64,000 bases of DNA from Acanthochlamys bracteata (Eukaryota; Streptophyta; Magnoliopsida; Pandanales; Velloziaceae), in the NCBI GenBank assembly GCA_019914995.1, contig CM034145.1:5525262-5589261 (forward strand). Direction: 5' to 3'. Position 1 is the stretch's first letter; each line of letters begins with the position of its first letter. Positions 1-12,766 of this stretch are shown here, in pieces. A program made the translations under genes and the position numbers. The notes under the pieces are model-generated. The model ran no database searches and was not told where the DNA came from. It saw nothing but the letters and a program-made list of their open reading frames with translations.

Positions 1-1081
1 ATCACTTCTGTTCTATGTTGGGTAATGTATTTATTTGTTGAAGTTCGATATGCTTGGTTGAGTATGGTAACATGAGAGGTGACCCTCTTTAGATTTGTGA
101 TTTTGTGTTTGGTATTGCTTTTCAAAAAAACACTTCCCAAATTTTCAACTTCATATTTTTATAAAATTTCTACAATGTTATTCAAAATTTATTTAAAAAT
201 TTAAAACTATAAAAAAGTTTAAATTTACAAGATTTAATTATTACATATTTTTATTATTTTTTTAAATAAAAATATAACTTATTTTTTGAAATAAAATAAA
301 AAATATATTTTTTTAGAAAATTTTTTTTCTTGAGGACATTCAGACACTACCTTTATTGTTGGTAAATGTGTGCCTGAGATCTTTGAAGAAAAAACAAGTG
401 CAGCAGACAACTTATCTTACGTCGTAGATTTTTCATTGAATGTCCTTGATGATAGAATTGAACTTTGAAGTGTTTTTAATGTCTGGTGAAAGCTCAGGAA
501 CAGAATATTGCATTTAATGGTTCAAACTAGCATGATAGACTTCACCAACCGTCCGACGAAAGACTGTCGGTTATTTAAGGCAGTCGGTGTGTTGCTGAAA
601 GGCCTAGTTCAACTATGCAATAGTCAAAATTTTCCTGCTAAACAAATCATGAGAACTTACTCTTTGGACTTGGATATTTTAAAATTTTTTTATCATGAAG
701 ATGGTTTAATCAAGGTTCTTAAACTCTTCTGCTTATCGTTCATTTTTATTACAGAAGGATTCTAAGGTGAATAAGCCATTAGTTTTACAGTGCTGAGTGT
801 TTATGGCGTTAGCAGGGATTAGATTCTTAACTTGTTTTAAGAAACTTATCTGTAAGAGCTTATAGTTATAAGTGCATAAGCATACACAAATATGTAACTT
901 TTCTTTAAATTGCTTAACTACTCTTTTCTTTGAACGATTTCTGATACTATCTTTCAAACATGAACGGATAATTTTAGAAGTCTGGCTAGCTAGATGATGA
1001 TTTAGCTGTTGGCAGGATTACATCATGTTTGGGTTCTGCACATTCATAGAAGTGATTTCTGTTCTTGATTTGTCTTTGCAG
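1..1081 (+). other. Probable CER3 intron, 5' part outside window
   Basis: No exon could be matched here. The first recognisable CER3 exon opens at 1082 after a good pyrimidine-AG acceptor, and its first base completes a codon begun upstream, so earlier coding sequence must lie before it. The AT-rich tract at about 140-350 resembles the short inverted-repeat elements seen elsewhere in the window. The open stretch at 508-765 shows no family resemblance. Most of this interval is therefore read as one long intron, with the N-terminal CER3 exons off the left edge. Confidence 0.55.
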
Positions 1082-3193
1082 CTACCATAGCCTCCACCAT
1101 ACTGACAAGGAATCCAACTTCTGCCTTTTCATGCCTCTATATGATTCTTTATGGGGGACACTCAATAAGAAATCTTGGCAACTACAGAAAGATGCATCTT
1201 TAGGTGAGTTCGAAATGTATATAGTGCCTTGTGCATCAAATTCCCTACTTAAAACCATAGTAGTTCGATATTAGAACACAGGATGCTAGTTGACTATTAT
1301 GTTACATATTATTAGAAGTATAAGGTTCATATTCATATATATATAGATAGATTTGTATGAAAGATTAACTTAACAGCATATTGGAAATGTTGATCCTGAA
1401 AGATTTATCTGCAGGTAAGAACAATGAGGTTCCGGAGTTCGTTTTCCTGGCACATGTTGTTGATGTGGCTTCGTCGTTGCATGTGCCTTTTGTTTTCCGT
1501 AGTTTCAGCTCAACACCGTTCTCTTTCAAGCTCTTTTTGTTGCCACTTTGGCTACCTGGATTTGCTTTCATGATCATGATGTGGGCATTATCCAAGTCAT
1601 TCTTGCTGTCCTTCTATAATCTAAGGGGTCGCCTGCATCAGACCTGGGTGGTTCCAAGATACGGCTTCCAGGTATATACTCACCCATGTCATTTCAGCAC
1701 AGCTGATTGTAACAATTGCGTATACTTGAATTTAATCAACTAATTATAAGAAAATACAACGTATGCAATATGTACACTAAGGACGTGTTTCGAATGTAAA
1801 TAAGTGAGTTTCACAAAAGTGAAAAGTGAGAAGTAAAGTTCAGTTTTTTAGTTTCAATTGTTTTTTAATGTGTGTTAGAAGTGAAGTATAGTAATTTTAA
1901 AGTATAGTTCTGAGTATAGTTTATTTGAAATACGTGAAATGTTCGAAACTCCAATTATCACGTCATAAGCAATTCTGATTGTAGCTATGCTACAGAAACC
2001 TTCCGCTACTAATTTTGCTATCTTGCAGTACTTCTTGCCCTTTGCTAAGGATGGCATCAACGACCAGATAGAACTTGCTATACTAAGGGCAGACAAGATG
2101 GGTGTCAAAGTCCTCAGCCTTGCGGCACTGAATAAGGTACGTAAAATCCCATGATCTTTTGGCAGTTCCGTTTCCAGCACTCTCTAAGAGATTTCATTCC
2201 TTCGAAAATTTATGCAGAATGAAGCACTTAACGGTGGCGGCACATTATTTGTAAACAAACATCCAGATCTCAGGGTTAGAGTAGTTCATGGAAACACATT
2301 GACAGCTGGGGTTATCCTCAACGAGATTCCCAAAGATGTGAAAGAAGTTTTCTTGACTGGAGCTACATCCAAGCTTGGAAGAGCTATAGCTTTGTACCTT
2401 AGCAGAAAAAGAGTTCGAGTTTTGGTAATTTTAATCTTCACTCCGTTTTGTTTTATCATCAGTAAAGAACAGCAATTAAGCAAGGGCTGCATCTGTTTAA
2501 CTATCTGAATGTTCGAACAGAGTTACAACTTTCAGCCTAACAAATTAAGTCTTTTAAATTTCTTTGCAGATGCTTACAGCGTCCACAGAAAGATTCAGAA
2601 GAGTTCAAAAAGAAGCAATGCCCGAGTTCCAGCAGTATCTTGTTCAGGTCACGAAGTATCAAGCTGCACAAAATTGCAAGGTCTGATCTCTCGAACATAT
2701 ATGTTAGTTGTTGTATAAGCAGCAGCTAGCTAGCCTTAACTAGAAATACTGCAAATTTTCATGTCAGACATGGATCGTCGGAAAATGGTTATCACCAAGG
2801 GAACAACTATGGGCTCCTTCAGGTACTCACTTCCATCAGTTTGTCGTTCCTCCAATCATAAGCTTCAGGAAGGACTGCACTTACGGAAAGCTTGCTGCAA
2901 TGCGACTTCCCAAAGATGTCCAAGGTTTGGGAAACTGTGAGGTAAGTAATACGCATTCTATAGTTTGTATGTTTTACCCTTTGCTTAAAAACAACAACAT
3001 CGATCAATGATGGCACAAGTTCTCTGGATATTTTCAGTACACAATGGAGAGAGGAGTAGTTCACGCATGCCATGCAGGCGGCGTGGTGCACTGCTTGGAA
3101 GGATGGACTCATCACGAGGTCGGCGCCATTGATGTTGATCGGATCGACGTTGTCTGGAGGGCAGCATTGAAGCACGGCCTAACACCAGTTTGA
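1082..3193 (+). CDS. CER3: CER3/WAX2-like protein (3' seven exons, partial)
   Basis: CER3 works with CER1 at the endoplasmic reticulum to turn very-long-chain acyl-CoA into alkanes for cuticular wax. Exons read as 1082-1203, 1415-1671, 2029-2136, 2218-2424, 2570-2680, 2768-2941 and 3038-3193; all phases join. They encode about 377 C-terminal residues of a protein usually near 630. The first exon carries the HxxHH cluster (YHSLHH) that closes the fatty-acid hydroxylase domain, followed by hydrophobic segments. The C-terminal WAX2 domain includes [55 protein letters not shown] and the end [16 protein letters not shown], all close to CER3 rather than CER1. No internal stop was seen. The intron at 1672-2028 contains a possible MITE. 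Only the N-terminal half is missing, because of the window edge. Confidence 0.93.
1781..1953. repeat. Degenerate Harbinger-like MITE in CER3 intron
   Basis: The left end GGACGTGTTTCGAA follows a TAA, as in the better copies at 18858 and 31313. A weak inverted match (ATGTTCGAAAC) lies near 1942-1952. The right border is uncertain and no right TAA was found. Confidence 0.35.
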
Positions 3194-4178
3194 TTGAATT
3201 GAATAGAATTGAAAGCAGCAGCAACGGTTGTTGATTCTTCAATGATTATTTTCAGTTCTCTGAATGTAACAACATTGTCTGAAAACTTTCCCTCATTTTC
3301 GGATGAACGGAAAATATTTAAAACTAGTTTAAGGCCTTTGCTTTCTTTCCTTCTCTTCTACATAAATCCAAATGTTCTCTCTTCTCTTCTACAGTGAAAT
3401 GAAGTTTTTAGAAAGTAAATTTAAAAATATATTTAAAAATTAAAACCATTTAATAAAAATAAAATTTTATATTAATTATATATTTAGAGTAAGTTTTAAA
3501 TTTGAATGTTTTAAAAAAATATTTTAATTTTGTATATATTTTATGTTAAAAATGAGTTTAAAAAAATTAAAATTTGTGGTGTTGATAAACATGCCCTATT
3601 TCAAATTCCGATTCATCTTCAAACGCACTTCTCGAAATCTTAAACCGTACAACTGATCGAAGTGAACGCGAACGAGTACCTGTGCCCTAAATAAGGCGAT
3701 TCGTTCGGAGTTGTTATTAAAACGAAACTTTTTTAAGAATGAATGTATTTTCAAAATTTTTTAAATAAATTTTTTATCTAAAAATATAATAAAATTAATT
3801 AATAATAAAAATTTATGATGTAAATTTTTTGTATTTAAATATTTATAAAAGATTTTAAATTTTTATTGAAATATATAAATAAAAAATTTGTGAAAAAAGA
3901 ATTGTTAAGCACTCTCTACTATTCACGTAGCCAACTCGAGCCGGCCCATTGTTTTGGCCCAATAGAATTGCTGGCTGACCTCTTATTGGCCTAACACCGA
4001 CACGTTAAGGTGACAGATGTAAAAGTTCATTTATCGACACGCGTCAGATACTAGAAAGAACGTGCGGCGGTTGGAAGACAAGTGTTAACCAACTCAACCG
4101 TTCAAAGTTCTTCGAGAGAGAAGGGGACAAAATGAAAACCGGAAAACAAAGAAAGAAACAGAGCGAAAGATTGCAGCA
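3194..4178. other. Intergenic, with MITE remnant and 5' leader
   Basis: The first part is the CER3 3' untranslated region. The part at about 3400-3594 is an AT-rich repeat ending in GATAAACATGCCC, matching the right end of the TAA-flanked MITE family; its left end is missing. A second AT-rich tract lies at about 3720-3900. The purine-rich stretch just before 4179 is the probable leader of the next gene. Confidence 0.6.
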
Positions 4179-5893
4179 ATGGAGGAAGAGAAGCAAATGG
4201 AGAAGGAGAAGATGAGAAGGAGAGCCTGGTTAGGATTGAGAAAGAAGAAGAAAGATAAAGAATCGTCGGGGGTGAAGCGGCGGAGAGCCGGCAGCGGCGG
4301 CTGGGTTGGGAAAAATGGAAGCTTTGTAAAATCTGTTGTTGATTACTTGCTCTCTGATTCTTATATGTATGCACCAATTGCTGATTCAATTCCAGCAGCA
4401 CTTGCGGCATCGTCACCGGCGACGGCAGCAACAGCGACTCAGAAAGGGAATGGTAATTCTCTTATTCCGCTTCGTAAATGTTGACTGCAATTTGTTTCAT
4501 AAAGGTGGAAGCTTTGAATGTCTTTTTGTTTTGAGATAGTTAGAAGTTGTTGGTATATGTAATTGTTTATGTTACTCTTAAAGATCTTGCAGAAAATCTT
4601 GAATGCCTTCCGGTGTTGTTTCGAAAAAATGGGAAATTTGTTTTCTGGAATAGGTAAAAATTGTTGATGCGTGTAACTGTTGATGCTCCTGTAATGCGTT
4701 TTGCCTTTACAGAACTTGATACTCCTGTAATGGTTTTGCCTTTGCAGTAGTTTTGATAACTTGTGTTTAAAGGGAAAAAAAGAGGAACTTGATTCTTTTT
4801 TTTTCTCGGTTACATGTTGGTTGTATGCACTGTTTTATGTTATGGTCGAAAAAATGCCTGGATTTGATTTTAGTTTATTGATACACATTCAGACGATTAA
4901 CCAGCTTCTTTATGGAAAACTGGGGGCAAAATATTTTGATAAAAAATATTCAGTAGCCGTCCTGAAGGCGTATTAAGAGATTATTGGACCAACTAGATTC
5001 ATATTTAGTCAAACAATCTAGAACAGGCTGCTTATTCTATTAGAGTTTAGATGTGAACTGCACAATCTTTCTGAGAAGCACTGCTGTATTTGGACTGTGC
5101 AACTATAGCTGGAATTACTTTGTCATAGTATCGAGCAATCTGCTGCTTATCATGTAACATCATGTTACTTTACTTTGCGGACCTTTTAATTTGTGATTTC
5201 AGGCTGCTACATTAGAACTTTCTAGTAGTATGTAGAATCTGCTGCTTATCATGTAACATCGTGTTACTTTAGTTTGCGGACCTTTTAATTTGTGATTTTA
5301 GGCTGCTACATTAGAACTTTCTAGTAGTATGTCGAATCAAACAATGGACGTACTTAGGTACTTCCACTTCTCTTAGATCTGATTGGAATCAGCCATGGGA
5401 TGTTGGTAGGGGATCAACGAACTTCATCTGGTTACATTACATGTAGCATTTCTACCTGTTTAAGTTAATACTGCAATTTTTATTTCAAGGAATTCACACG
5501 AATATTTTGGTCATGGAGTTAATGATCGAAGGTCTAAGTGGCAGTGTTTATGTACTCACACTGGTAGTGAGTGTAAATTAATCAATTTTCGAATGTTGAT
5601 TGCTTGCCAGTATATGCTTGTTAGATACTGGTCCTGTTATGATAGTCATAGGAGTATTAGGTTGAGAAATACATTGGAAAATTTGGTGCTTTACCTTATC
5701 TGCCGGTATCTGAATTGACATCTCTTTGTTGTTATTTATAAAATCGGAGGCCTGATTACCTTTTGTTTTGGAATAGTCCTATTAAACTGAAATCTGATTG
5801 GTTTTGGTTGCAGAGAAACCGGTGTCTGTGGTGCAGTTGCGGAAGCTTCTCGCAGATGAATGTGTGCCGCCTACTTCGCCTTTATATAGATAA
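4179..5893 (+). CDS. Small conserved plant protein, function unknown
   Basis: Two coding exons, 4179-4452 and 5814-5893, join in phase to give 117 residues. The N-terminus is strongly basic and Lys/Arg-rich (about residues 1-48), followed by a block with VVDYLLSDSYMYAPI and an Ala/Ser/Thr-rich linker. Exon 2 encodes EKPVSVVQLRKLLADECV and ends PPTSPLYR before TAA. I recall similar short plant proteins combining a YLxSDSxMYAPL block with a QLRKLLA..SPLYR tail, but cannot name the family or a function. The basic stretch might be a nuclear localisation signal (inference). The clean splice junction and intact frame support a live gene. The intron is 1361 bases and holds a 99-base tandem duplication. 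Confidence 0.72.
5137..5334. repeat. 99-base tandem duplication in an intron
   Basis: Two direct copies (5137-5235 and 5236-5334), each starting AATCTGCTGCTTATCATG, differ at only a few bases. The duplication therefore looks recent. It lies wholly inside the intron of the small gene at 4179-5893. Confidence 0.9.
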
Positions 5894-8740
5894 CCTTTCA
5901 ACTGTAAGATCACACTGTGTAGCCTATGTTCGCCTGTGGTTTGTGTATTTGGTTTTGTTGTTGTTCAACGATCTGCTGGAGCTGTGTAGTTGATATGTGC
6001 AGTCTCTTCACTAGACATAGGATTAAGAAGTGTTTGTTCATAAGCAGGTATTGTTCTTTCTTCTGTAAATGAACTGTCTTGTAGGTTTCCATCGTCAGTT
6101 AGTATCATGGGCATTATGTCATCCAGCTGATCAAGCTTTGGATTGGGATTATATCAAATGTTTACTCATTCTGAATGGAAGTAGGTGGTATAACTGGATA
6201 TTTTAAAATCTCTATTGGAGGAAAACAACCATATCATTACTAATTTTAAAGATGTAAGCGGATAAATTTCTTATGAATTATTTTGTTTCACTTTCGGTGG
6301 TTAAAATATGATTCTTTGGAAAAGCATAAAAGTAATAATTTCAAGAAAATAATTGAGGCTGTTCTGATATAGTTTTTCTATTAAAGTTCTCTGGGATTGT
6401 TATAGTATAACAAAATTATTGATAAACGTCAAAAAAAGTTAAAATGAAAAAAATTATAAACAACACCAAATAGGCGCTAACGCAGCCGTCAAACAAACGC
6501 TATTTTTAAATTTTTATTTTATATTTTTAATATATAGTTTATAAATATTTAAAATTTATTTTAAAATTTAAAAAATATAAAAATTTTACTTAATAAAATT
6601 TGTTATTATACATTATTATTATTTTTTTACTATAAAAAAATAAAATTCATTTTTTAAAAAATAAAAATATTTTTTATTTTAAAAAAATTTTATTTTATAA
6701 ATATTTTCAAACGCTTCTGTAAAGACTGCTCTGTTCCCACAAACAGTACTGACTGAATATGATTCTAAAATATAAATAGATGTTTGAAAAAGCTTCTCTT
6801 TTATTTTTATTTTATTCACATTTTTTAATAATTTTTTTAAAAATATTTTACAAAATTTTATTAAAATTTAAAATATAAAAAACTTTTATGTCGTTAAATT
6901 TTATCAACCCGCAAAGATTACAACACGAAGCTTATCCCAGTCTAAACTTGTGATAACTGCTGCAGTCCTTAAATGAACAGGTACTGAAATAATAGCATGC
7001 AGGAGTTGTCGGAGTACTGTTTAAGGCAATGTAACTAAACATTGAAGAAATTTAACTGTATGTGGTTTGAACCTTAAACTAGTACTTCATATGCCAAGTG
7101 AAGTTACCATCCCAAAACTCCCAAGTGAAGAGGTTCACAAGTATAACAAAGAACTCCTAACTCAAGCTCAGGGACTCTACAGTCGCAAGATTGTACAATT
7201 GGCTACTTGATCCAAATTTGGTGATGGAAGACAAAATTCACAGACAGGCTTTCATTATGGATGCAAAGAAACTAACCCTCACCATTCATTAATTATGGGC
7301 TCCCAGAAACTGTCTATAAGCCTAGCTCAATGAGACTTTTGAGTATCAAACCATGAACAGATTTTACTCTACAAAGAAGGATAGGAGGTGTAACCATAGA
7401 CTTCAAAATGCCAGAAATAAAAATATCATGCATGTAAAAACAACCTTTTAGACTTTTTAAAACCATAATGACTCATTAATACCTACTCTGTAGGACCAGA
7501 ATGGTTCTTGATCACAAGGTAATGCTTTTCTTCAGCATAGATTAGTTGCACAATCACAGATTAGAAGCCACAAAAGTAAGTAGAATGAGAAGCTCACCAG
7601 AAAGAACATGTTTAAAGACACCACAAAGAGCATAAAAGAGATCCCACCACGTAATTTAGAATAGAAGATTCTTTGCTTCTATCAGATGATGGCATAATTA
7701 ACTTGAGACATGCATGCTAGCCCTAATCATAATTACTTTCCGGTAGTGGCTATAAAATTTCTATGTTTAGCTGGTATCGAGCACTAACGGTATATTAATC
7801 ATACCTGAAAATCAAAAGATAAATTGTAAGTATGTATGTGCGATACATACTTACAATGTTCAGGGACTTCAAATGTATGTTCTGGAAACAAATAAGGGAA
7901 AACTTCTTCTAAGAAATGCTTGCAACCTAAATATATGCCCGCTTTCCAGCTTTCACAAAGACATATATGTAAGGAAACAAGGACAACAAATATTTTTTCC
8001 TTCATTCTTAGACTATCAGCAAAAGGTACCTACTGGTGACGAAAATCAGAGTATTAGTCGTACACCTAATGCTTATAGATTTAAGGTTGTCCTAGAATGA
8101 TAATACCATATGCTAAGAAGATTCTTACTCATTTTATATACATAAACCACACGTTCAGCAATGATGCGATATGGATTCATAATTGAGAAGCTTTTAACTT
8201 CCAAGGTAATCTACACATTTGATGTTATAAATCAAGGAAGCAGTAAGTATCAACTATCTTTCCTGCAGGGCCAAGCATAATTTTAAAGCTACTATGAAGC
8301 TGAACTGCATAGTGGGTACCATGTGCTTCTAGTTCAACTTTCCTAAAACAAGGACAAGTAGGGGCCTCAGCTTTCATGCTTTATCATATTAACTAGCAGC
8401 AACACCCCCTTTTCATCCATTCAGGTGTTATTCAAACACAAATTGCAAACAGCTGTCACCTTCTTATCATAATCAACTATTCCTTTCTCTTTTAGCAACC
8501 TAATACTAATGTTCTCCTTGTTCCTGAAGGGTTCATCACTATCTTTGTTAGCCTAATAACATATTGTAAATGGACGGCGGAAAGATAATGTACCTAATTC
8601 ATTCTATCAAAAATCCACCCAAGAAAAAGTACTTGATATGTGCATGCATGATGTGGGAGCATCCGTTCTTCCTAGACACTATACATCTATATATACAAGT
8701 AAACAAGAGATCATAACCTTCACAACCTTCTACTGTTTCA
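5894..8740. other. Intergenic, no gene recognised
   Basis: The left part is the 3' untranslated region of the preceding gene. AT-rich MITE-like tracts lie at about 6485-6722 (inner edge CAAACGCT at both ends, inverted) and 6780-6900. The remainder (6900-8700) is moderately AT-rich unique-looking sequence; the short open frames near 7800-8100 resemble no family I know. A TATA-like CTATATATACAAG at about 8688 lies some 50 bases before the next start codon. Confidence 0.5.
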
Positions 8741-11267
8741 ATGGATTTAGACACAAGGAATGCAGCCCCCTATGCAACTCCACAAGCAGTCGATCTCCCC
8801 TCGGAAACATGGTTCAGCCCAATCAACAAAGTTATCCAGACAACAACAGCATCCAGGAGCAGTTCCAGCACAGGTTTTGAATGTGAGAACAATGCCAGTT
8901 CACTGGTAAGTCATTGCTTAAATCCTGGAACATTAGAAAACAAAATCAAATGTCTGAAGGGTGATAATCTTCTACAGAAAAGTGCTATGAGTTTGAGAGT
9001 AGATGGTGCAGATACCAATTCGAAACCACAATGGAAGGTTGATGATCTAAAGGTAATACCCTAATCTAAAGTCAGACGGCACTGCAGGAACAAAATCAAA
9101 TGTCCTAATACACCTTTATATGTTCTAATCTCTCCGTGCAGTCCTGGTTATGGCTTCAGCAGGCAATTCACCCTGAAGTAAACTATGAGCTACCCTTCAG
9201 AAAGAGACTGGTAAAAGGCTAACCAATTTTACTACTTCACTTGATACAAGCATGATAGTCTGAGTTTATATAGCGCAATAACTTATAGATTATTCCACTA
9301 CTCACATATGAATTTCCCTTTACTGTATATATAAATAGCAAATGATGTCGAAGAGAATGTAAATAGCAAATGCTCTGTGCAGGCAGAGTCTGAAAAAAGC
9401 AAAAGAATTTAACATCTATGACAATTAACAGATAGAAATTTCCTGCAGTTTCCGACCAAGACTCGATGGAAAGAATTATCACTGAAGAAATGGTTAAAGG
9501 AGTTGAAACAAGAACGCAAGGAGAAACTGCGCCTGCACAGAGCAGAAGTGCATGCAGCATTATCGGTTGCTGGTGTTGCAGCTGCACTAGCAGCAATTGC
9601 AGCAGAAAATACATCCTTGAGTAATTCTAAGCCCTCAAAGGATAGTGCAGTAGCTACGGCAGCAGCAGTTGTGGCCGCACAATGTGCACAAATGGCAGAG
9701 GCTATAGGAGCCAATCCAGATCAGCTAGCTTCAGCTATCAATGCAGCAGTAGCTGACACAGACGCAAGCAACATCATTACGTTGACTGCTGCAGCAGCTA
9801 CATGTAAGGTTTCAGTCCCCTTACAAATTATATGTTACCATTTTACGGTTGATAGCAAGAAATAAACATGCGCCTATATTATGATTGCAACAATCATGGA
9901 ATCATCTTCTTCATATATATTTCTTTGCCATCTTCCATTTCTATAAAAATTCAGAAGATCTAAATAAACAATGCATGTAGATGTACAAAAAATTAGAAAA
10001 TGCAGATACTCATATAGGCAGTAATAAGTATTGCAGGATAAACAATCTCCCTAATCATCCTCATGCTATGTGCATAACCAAAAAAGTTTGTTTATTTCTA
10101 AACATATAAACCAAATTAGCTATAGTCTTAGAAGTCTTTTAACTCTATAATCGCCAAAACTAATGTGTCACGACTATTCAAGCTATTTGCTGACCTGCAA
10201 TCACAATTCCAGTACAAACTCTAATCAAAAACATTCAAGCCCAAATGGTAAAAAAAAGTTGATTTCCATGTTTCAGCAATGAGAGGTGCAGCAACCCTTA
10301 GACAAAGGCCAGGTCATGTCAAGAAGATAAAGGGCAAAGCGGAGACAATACTGCCCAACAATTTTGATTTTGACTTGCGAAAGTGCAGAGCATCGCTTGC
10401 GAAAGGAGATGAGTTCCTCATGGAAACACAAGAAGGTAAGCTTCAACAGAAAAATACAACTTTACTCTATAGTAGAAACATTGGAAGACAGTAGTACTAT
10501 TAGAAAAATAATTAAGCATTTGTGAGCCAATATATGTTCACTGCCTACAGGAGCACACTCTTCCATTTACAAACACTATTTTTCCAACCGCACTTCCACT
10601 TATGTCATATAAATGTTATCTACAGATAGTGTCAGAAATCTTCTTCCAAAGAACTCAACCCTTACATCCACATTAAGTAATTAGCAGTCCCATCAAAACA
10701 ATAGAACCTAAATTAAGGCTCCTCAAGATTCAATACAGGACTACTACATCATATCCCTCCAACTCCAGTCAGCTATTAACATATTCACACATTGACCTTT
10801 TCTAGAATGGCAAGAAAGCAACATACCAATCAACCTTTAGCCTTTTCCTTCTCTTAATTTCTTCCCATATTTGTATTTATTTCTCAAGATCCTTTAACAG
10901 GATGGAAGCTAAGATGGGTATCCATTGTCTACCATAAAGATGCCAAAGTTATATTGAGAACTAAGAAGATCAGTTTACTGATGGTTTTGTCAAAGGCAAA
11001 AGAAAGTAAGTCACCTTAACGGAGAAACTATAGGAAGATTGCAAAGTTTTCATGTTGATCTAACACTTCTGCAATACAGGTATTGTCTATGACCTGCTTA
11101 CAGCTGCAGAAGAGTCTATTCAAGATACAGATGTTGCATATGTCACTGAAATCAAAACAAGCCATGGGAAGATAAAGCTCAGATTCAATGATTACATTTG
11201 TTACAAAAAATGGGTTCTGACAATAAATCATATGCTGATGCATTCTACAACCATTGGCAAATATTGA
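8741..11267 (+). CDS. VAN3-binding protein / FORKED-like (DUF828 + PH-like)
   Basis: The FORKED1/VAN3-binding family links ARF-GAP VAN3 to trans-Golgi vesicle traffic and auxin-dependent vein patterning. Six exons join in phase: 8741-9052, 9142-9210, 9449-9803, 10277-10435, 10901-11005 and 11080-11267, giving 395 residues. Residues near 20-30 hold the family's ETWFSPINKVI-type segment. The DUF828 core follows: KKWLKELKQERKEKLRLH, an Ala-rich helix beginning AEVHAALSVAGVAAALAAIA, and AQMAEAIGANPDQLASAI. The region after GAATLRQRPGHVKK is the plant PH-like domain, with WKLRWVSIVYHKDAKVIL, a shortened central part, VYDLLTAAEES and YKKWVLTINHML near the end. Length suits the shorter family members. 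No lesion was seen. I cannot assign a specific FL number. Confidence 0.87.
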
Positions 11268-11841
11268 CTCCTATATGAAAAACTGACACCAGTCTGATAT
11301 CATTTATTACAGCTTATCATCAAGTTTCAAAGTGGTTGTACAACAGTTAACAATGTATATATGCGACATACTTATATTGGTGTCATCTAAATTTTGTGCA
11401 GTACACTGCACAAACTCCTAATTTATCATACCCAAGATTACAATATTATGCAGCTGAGCCCCAAATCTGACTTCTGCTCAGCAGCAAATCAACAAGAGAG
11501 AGATACAGTATAATTCTGAAAGCAAGGCAAATATCAGAAACAAATAATAAAAGAGATCCTGATGATGATGAGAGACTGCCAAGATAATCCATAAAAGCTC
11601 TTCTATAAGGATGCATGCCAAGATACAAGTTACTCATGATGCACAAAAGAATGTAATATAATGTAATATACAGAGATAGATGGCCATAAAATAGTTCAGA
11701 AAGTATATAAATCACAACATATGAAAGCACTTGCATGCACGCATACAAACCTATCATCCTAAGACTTGCTAGCATGATTAAAAATTCATCCAATTGTATC
11801 AAAACCACAAATGATTCAAATTCTGCATATGCAAACGGACT
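11268..11841. other. Intergenic between convergent genes
   Basis: This is the 3' untranslated region of the FORKED-like gene and the space before the tail of the GNAT pseudogene, which points toward it. I see no gene, RNA or clear repeat in it. Confidence 0.5.
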
Positions 11842-12267
11842 TCACAAGTGTTGTCGAGTAAGATCAGCCCAACGAAGGCACCTTCTTGGGCGACCTAGAA
11901 ATCTAGCTTGCCAAGCAGGTTGCTCTCGTATACAAAACCACTCTTTTCATATAACCTTTGAGCAGCTTCATTGTCCACAGCAACATGGACATAGAGGTCA
12001 GTTATGCCTGTCATATGAGCATAGAGTTAGAAATGGTGAACTCTAATCTACTTGTAAATATTGAAAAACACCATATGCTTGCAGAGGAAGTTGCAACAGA
12101 GCAAAGATGAGGTATCACCTACTTAATAAGTCAAAAAGAAAAAGTTTACAGTGAATCACTTGAACGTGGAAGATTTTAAGAGCTTCACTCTTTAAGAGCC
12201 ATTGGCCAAAAAAGTGCTTTAGCAATTAGAAATTTAAAAGAAAGAAAACAATGACGTAGCTCTCAAT

Positions 12268-12766
12268 CAAGGTTGCCAAAATCGAGATTTTAGGTCGGAT
12301 ACTTCCGTCTAAGTAGGATCATAAAATCGAAATTTTAAATAAAAAATCGTAATATTTTATATACCGAAATTTTTTTATAAAAGTTATTTTCAATACTTAA
12401 AAATTTTATAATATTTACTAATAAAATTTTAATAACTATAGAATTTTTCTTAGTTCTTTTAAAATTTTAAATAGAATTTACAAAAAACCTCTCTAAATTT
12501 AAGAAGAAACTCCCTCAAATTTTATAGAAAACCCTCCAAATATATGTAATTGTAAAATTTTATAGAAAAACTCTCCTAATTTTACGAAAAATCCTAAAAT
12601 ATGAAATCGTAACGATTTTAACAACCTTAATGATCTTACGATTAAAATCCCGATCTTACTTTGATCTTACTAAAAATGCGATTTTCTGTGAAATATGATC
12701 GTTTTGTTGATGCAAAATCATAAAATCATACTATTTTGAGATTTAAATCGGGATCATTTCAACGAT
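12268..12766. mobile_element. Non-autonomous MULE-like element, 9-10 bp target duplication
   Basis: The element is flanked by identical GCTCTCAATC at 12259-12268 and 12767-12776, a 9-10 base target-site duplication typical of Mutator-like elements. The ends are imperfectly inverted: AAGGTTGCCAAAATCGAGATTT on the left against the complement of AAATCGGGATCATTTCAACGAT on the right. It is about 500 bases, AT-rich, with no coding capacity. It lies in the last intron of the GNAT pseudogene. A further internal inverted match, AACAACCTT at about 12620, suggests internal rearrangement. Confidence 0.65.

Noticed and set aside
508-765. 85-codon open frame
   Set aside because: It lies in a probable CER3 intron, its residues match no family, and it overlaps AT-rich tracts.
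7799-8100. Overlapping frames on both strands
   Set aside because: Neither has family resemblance, and neither shows splice-linked continuation.
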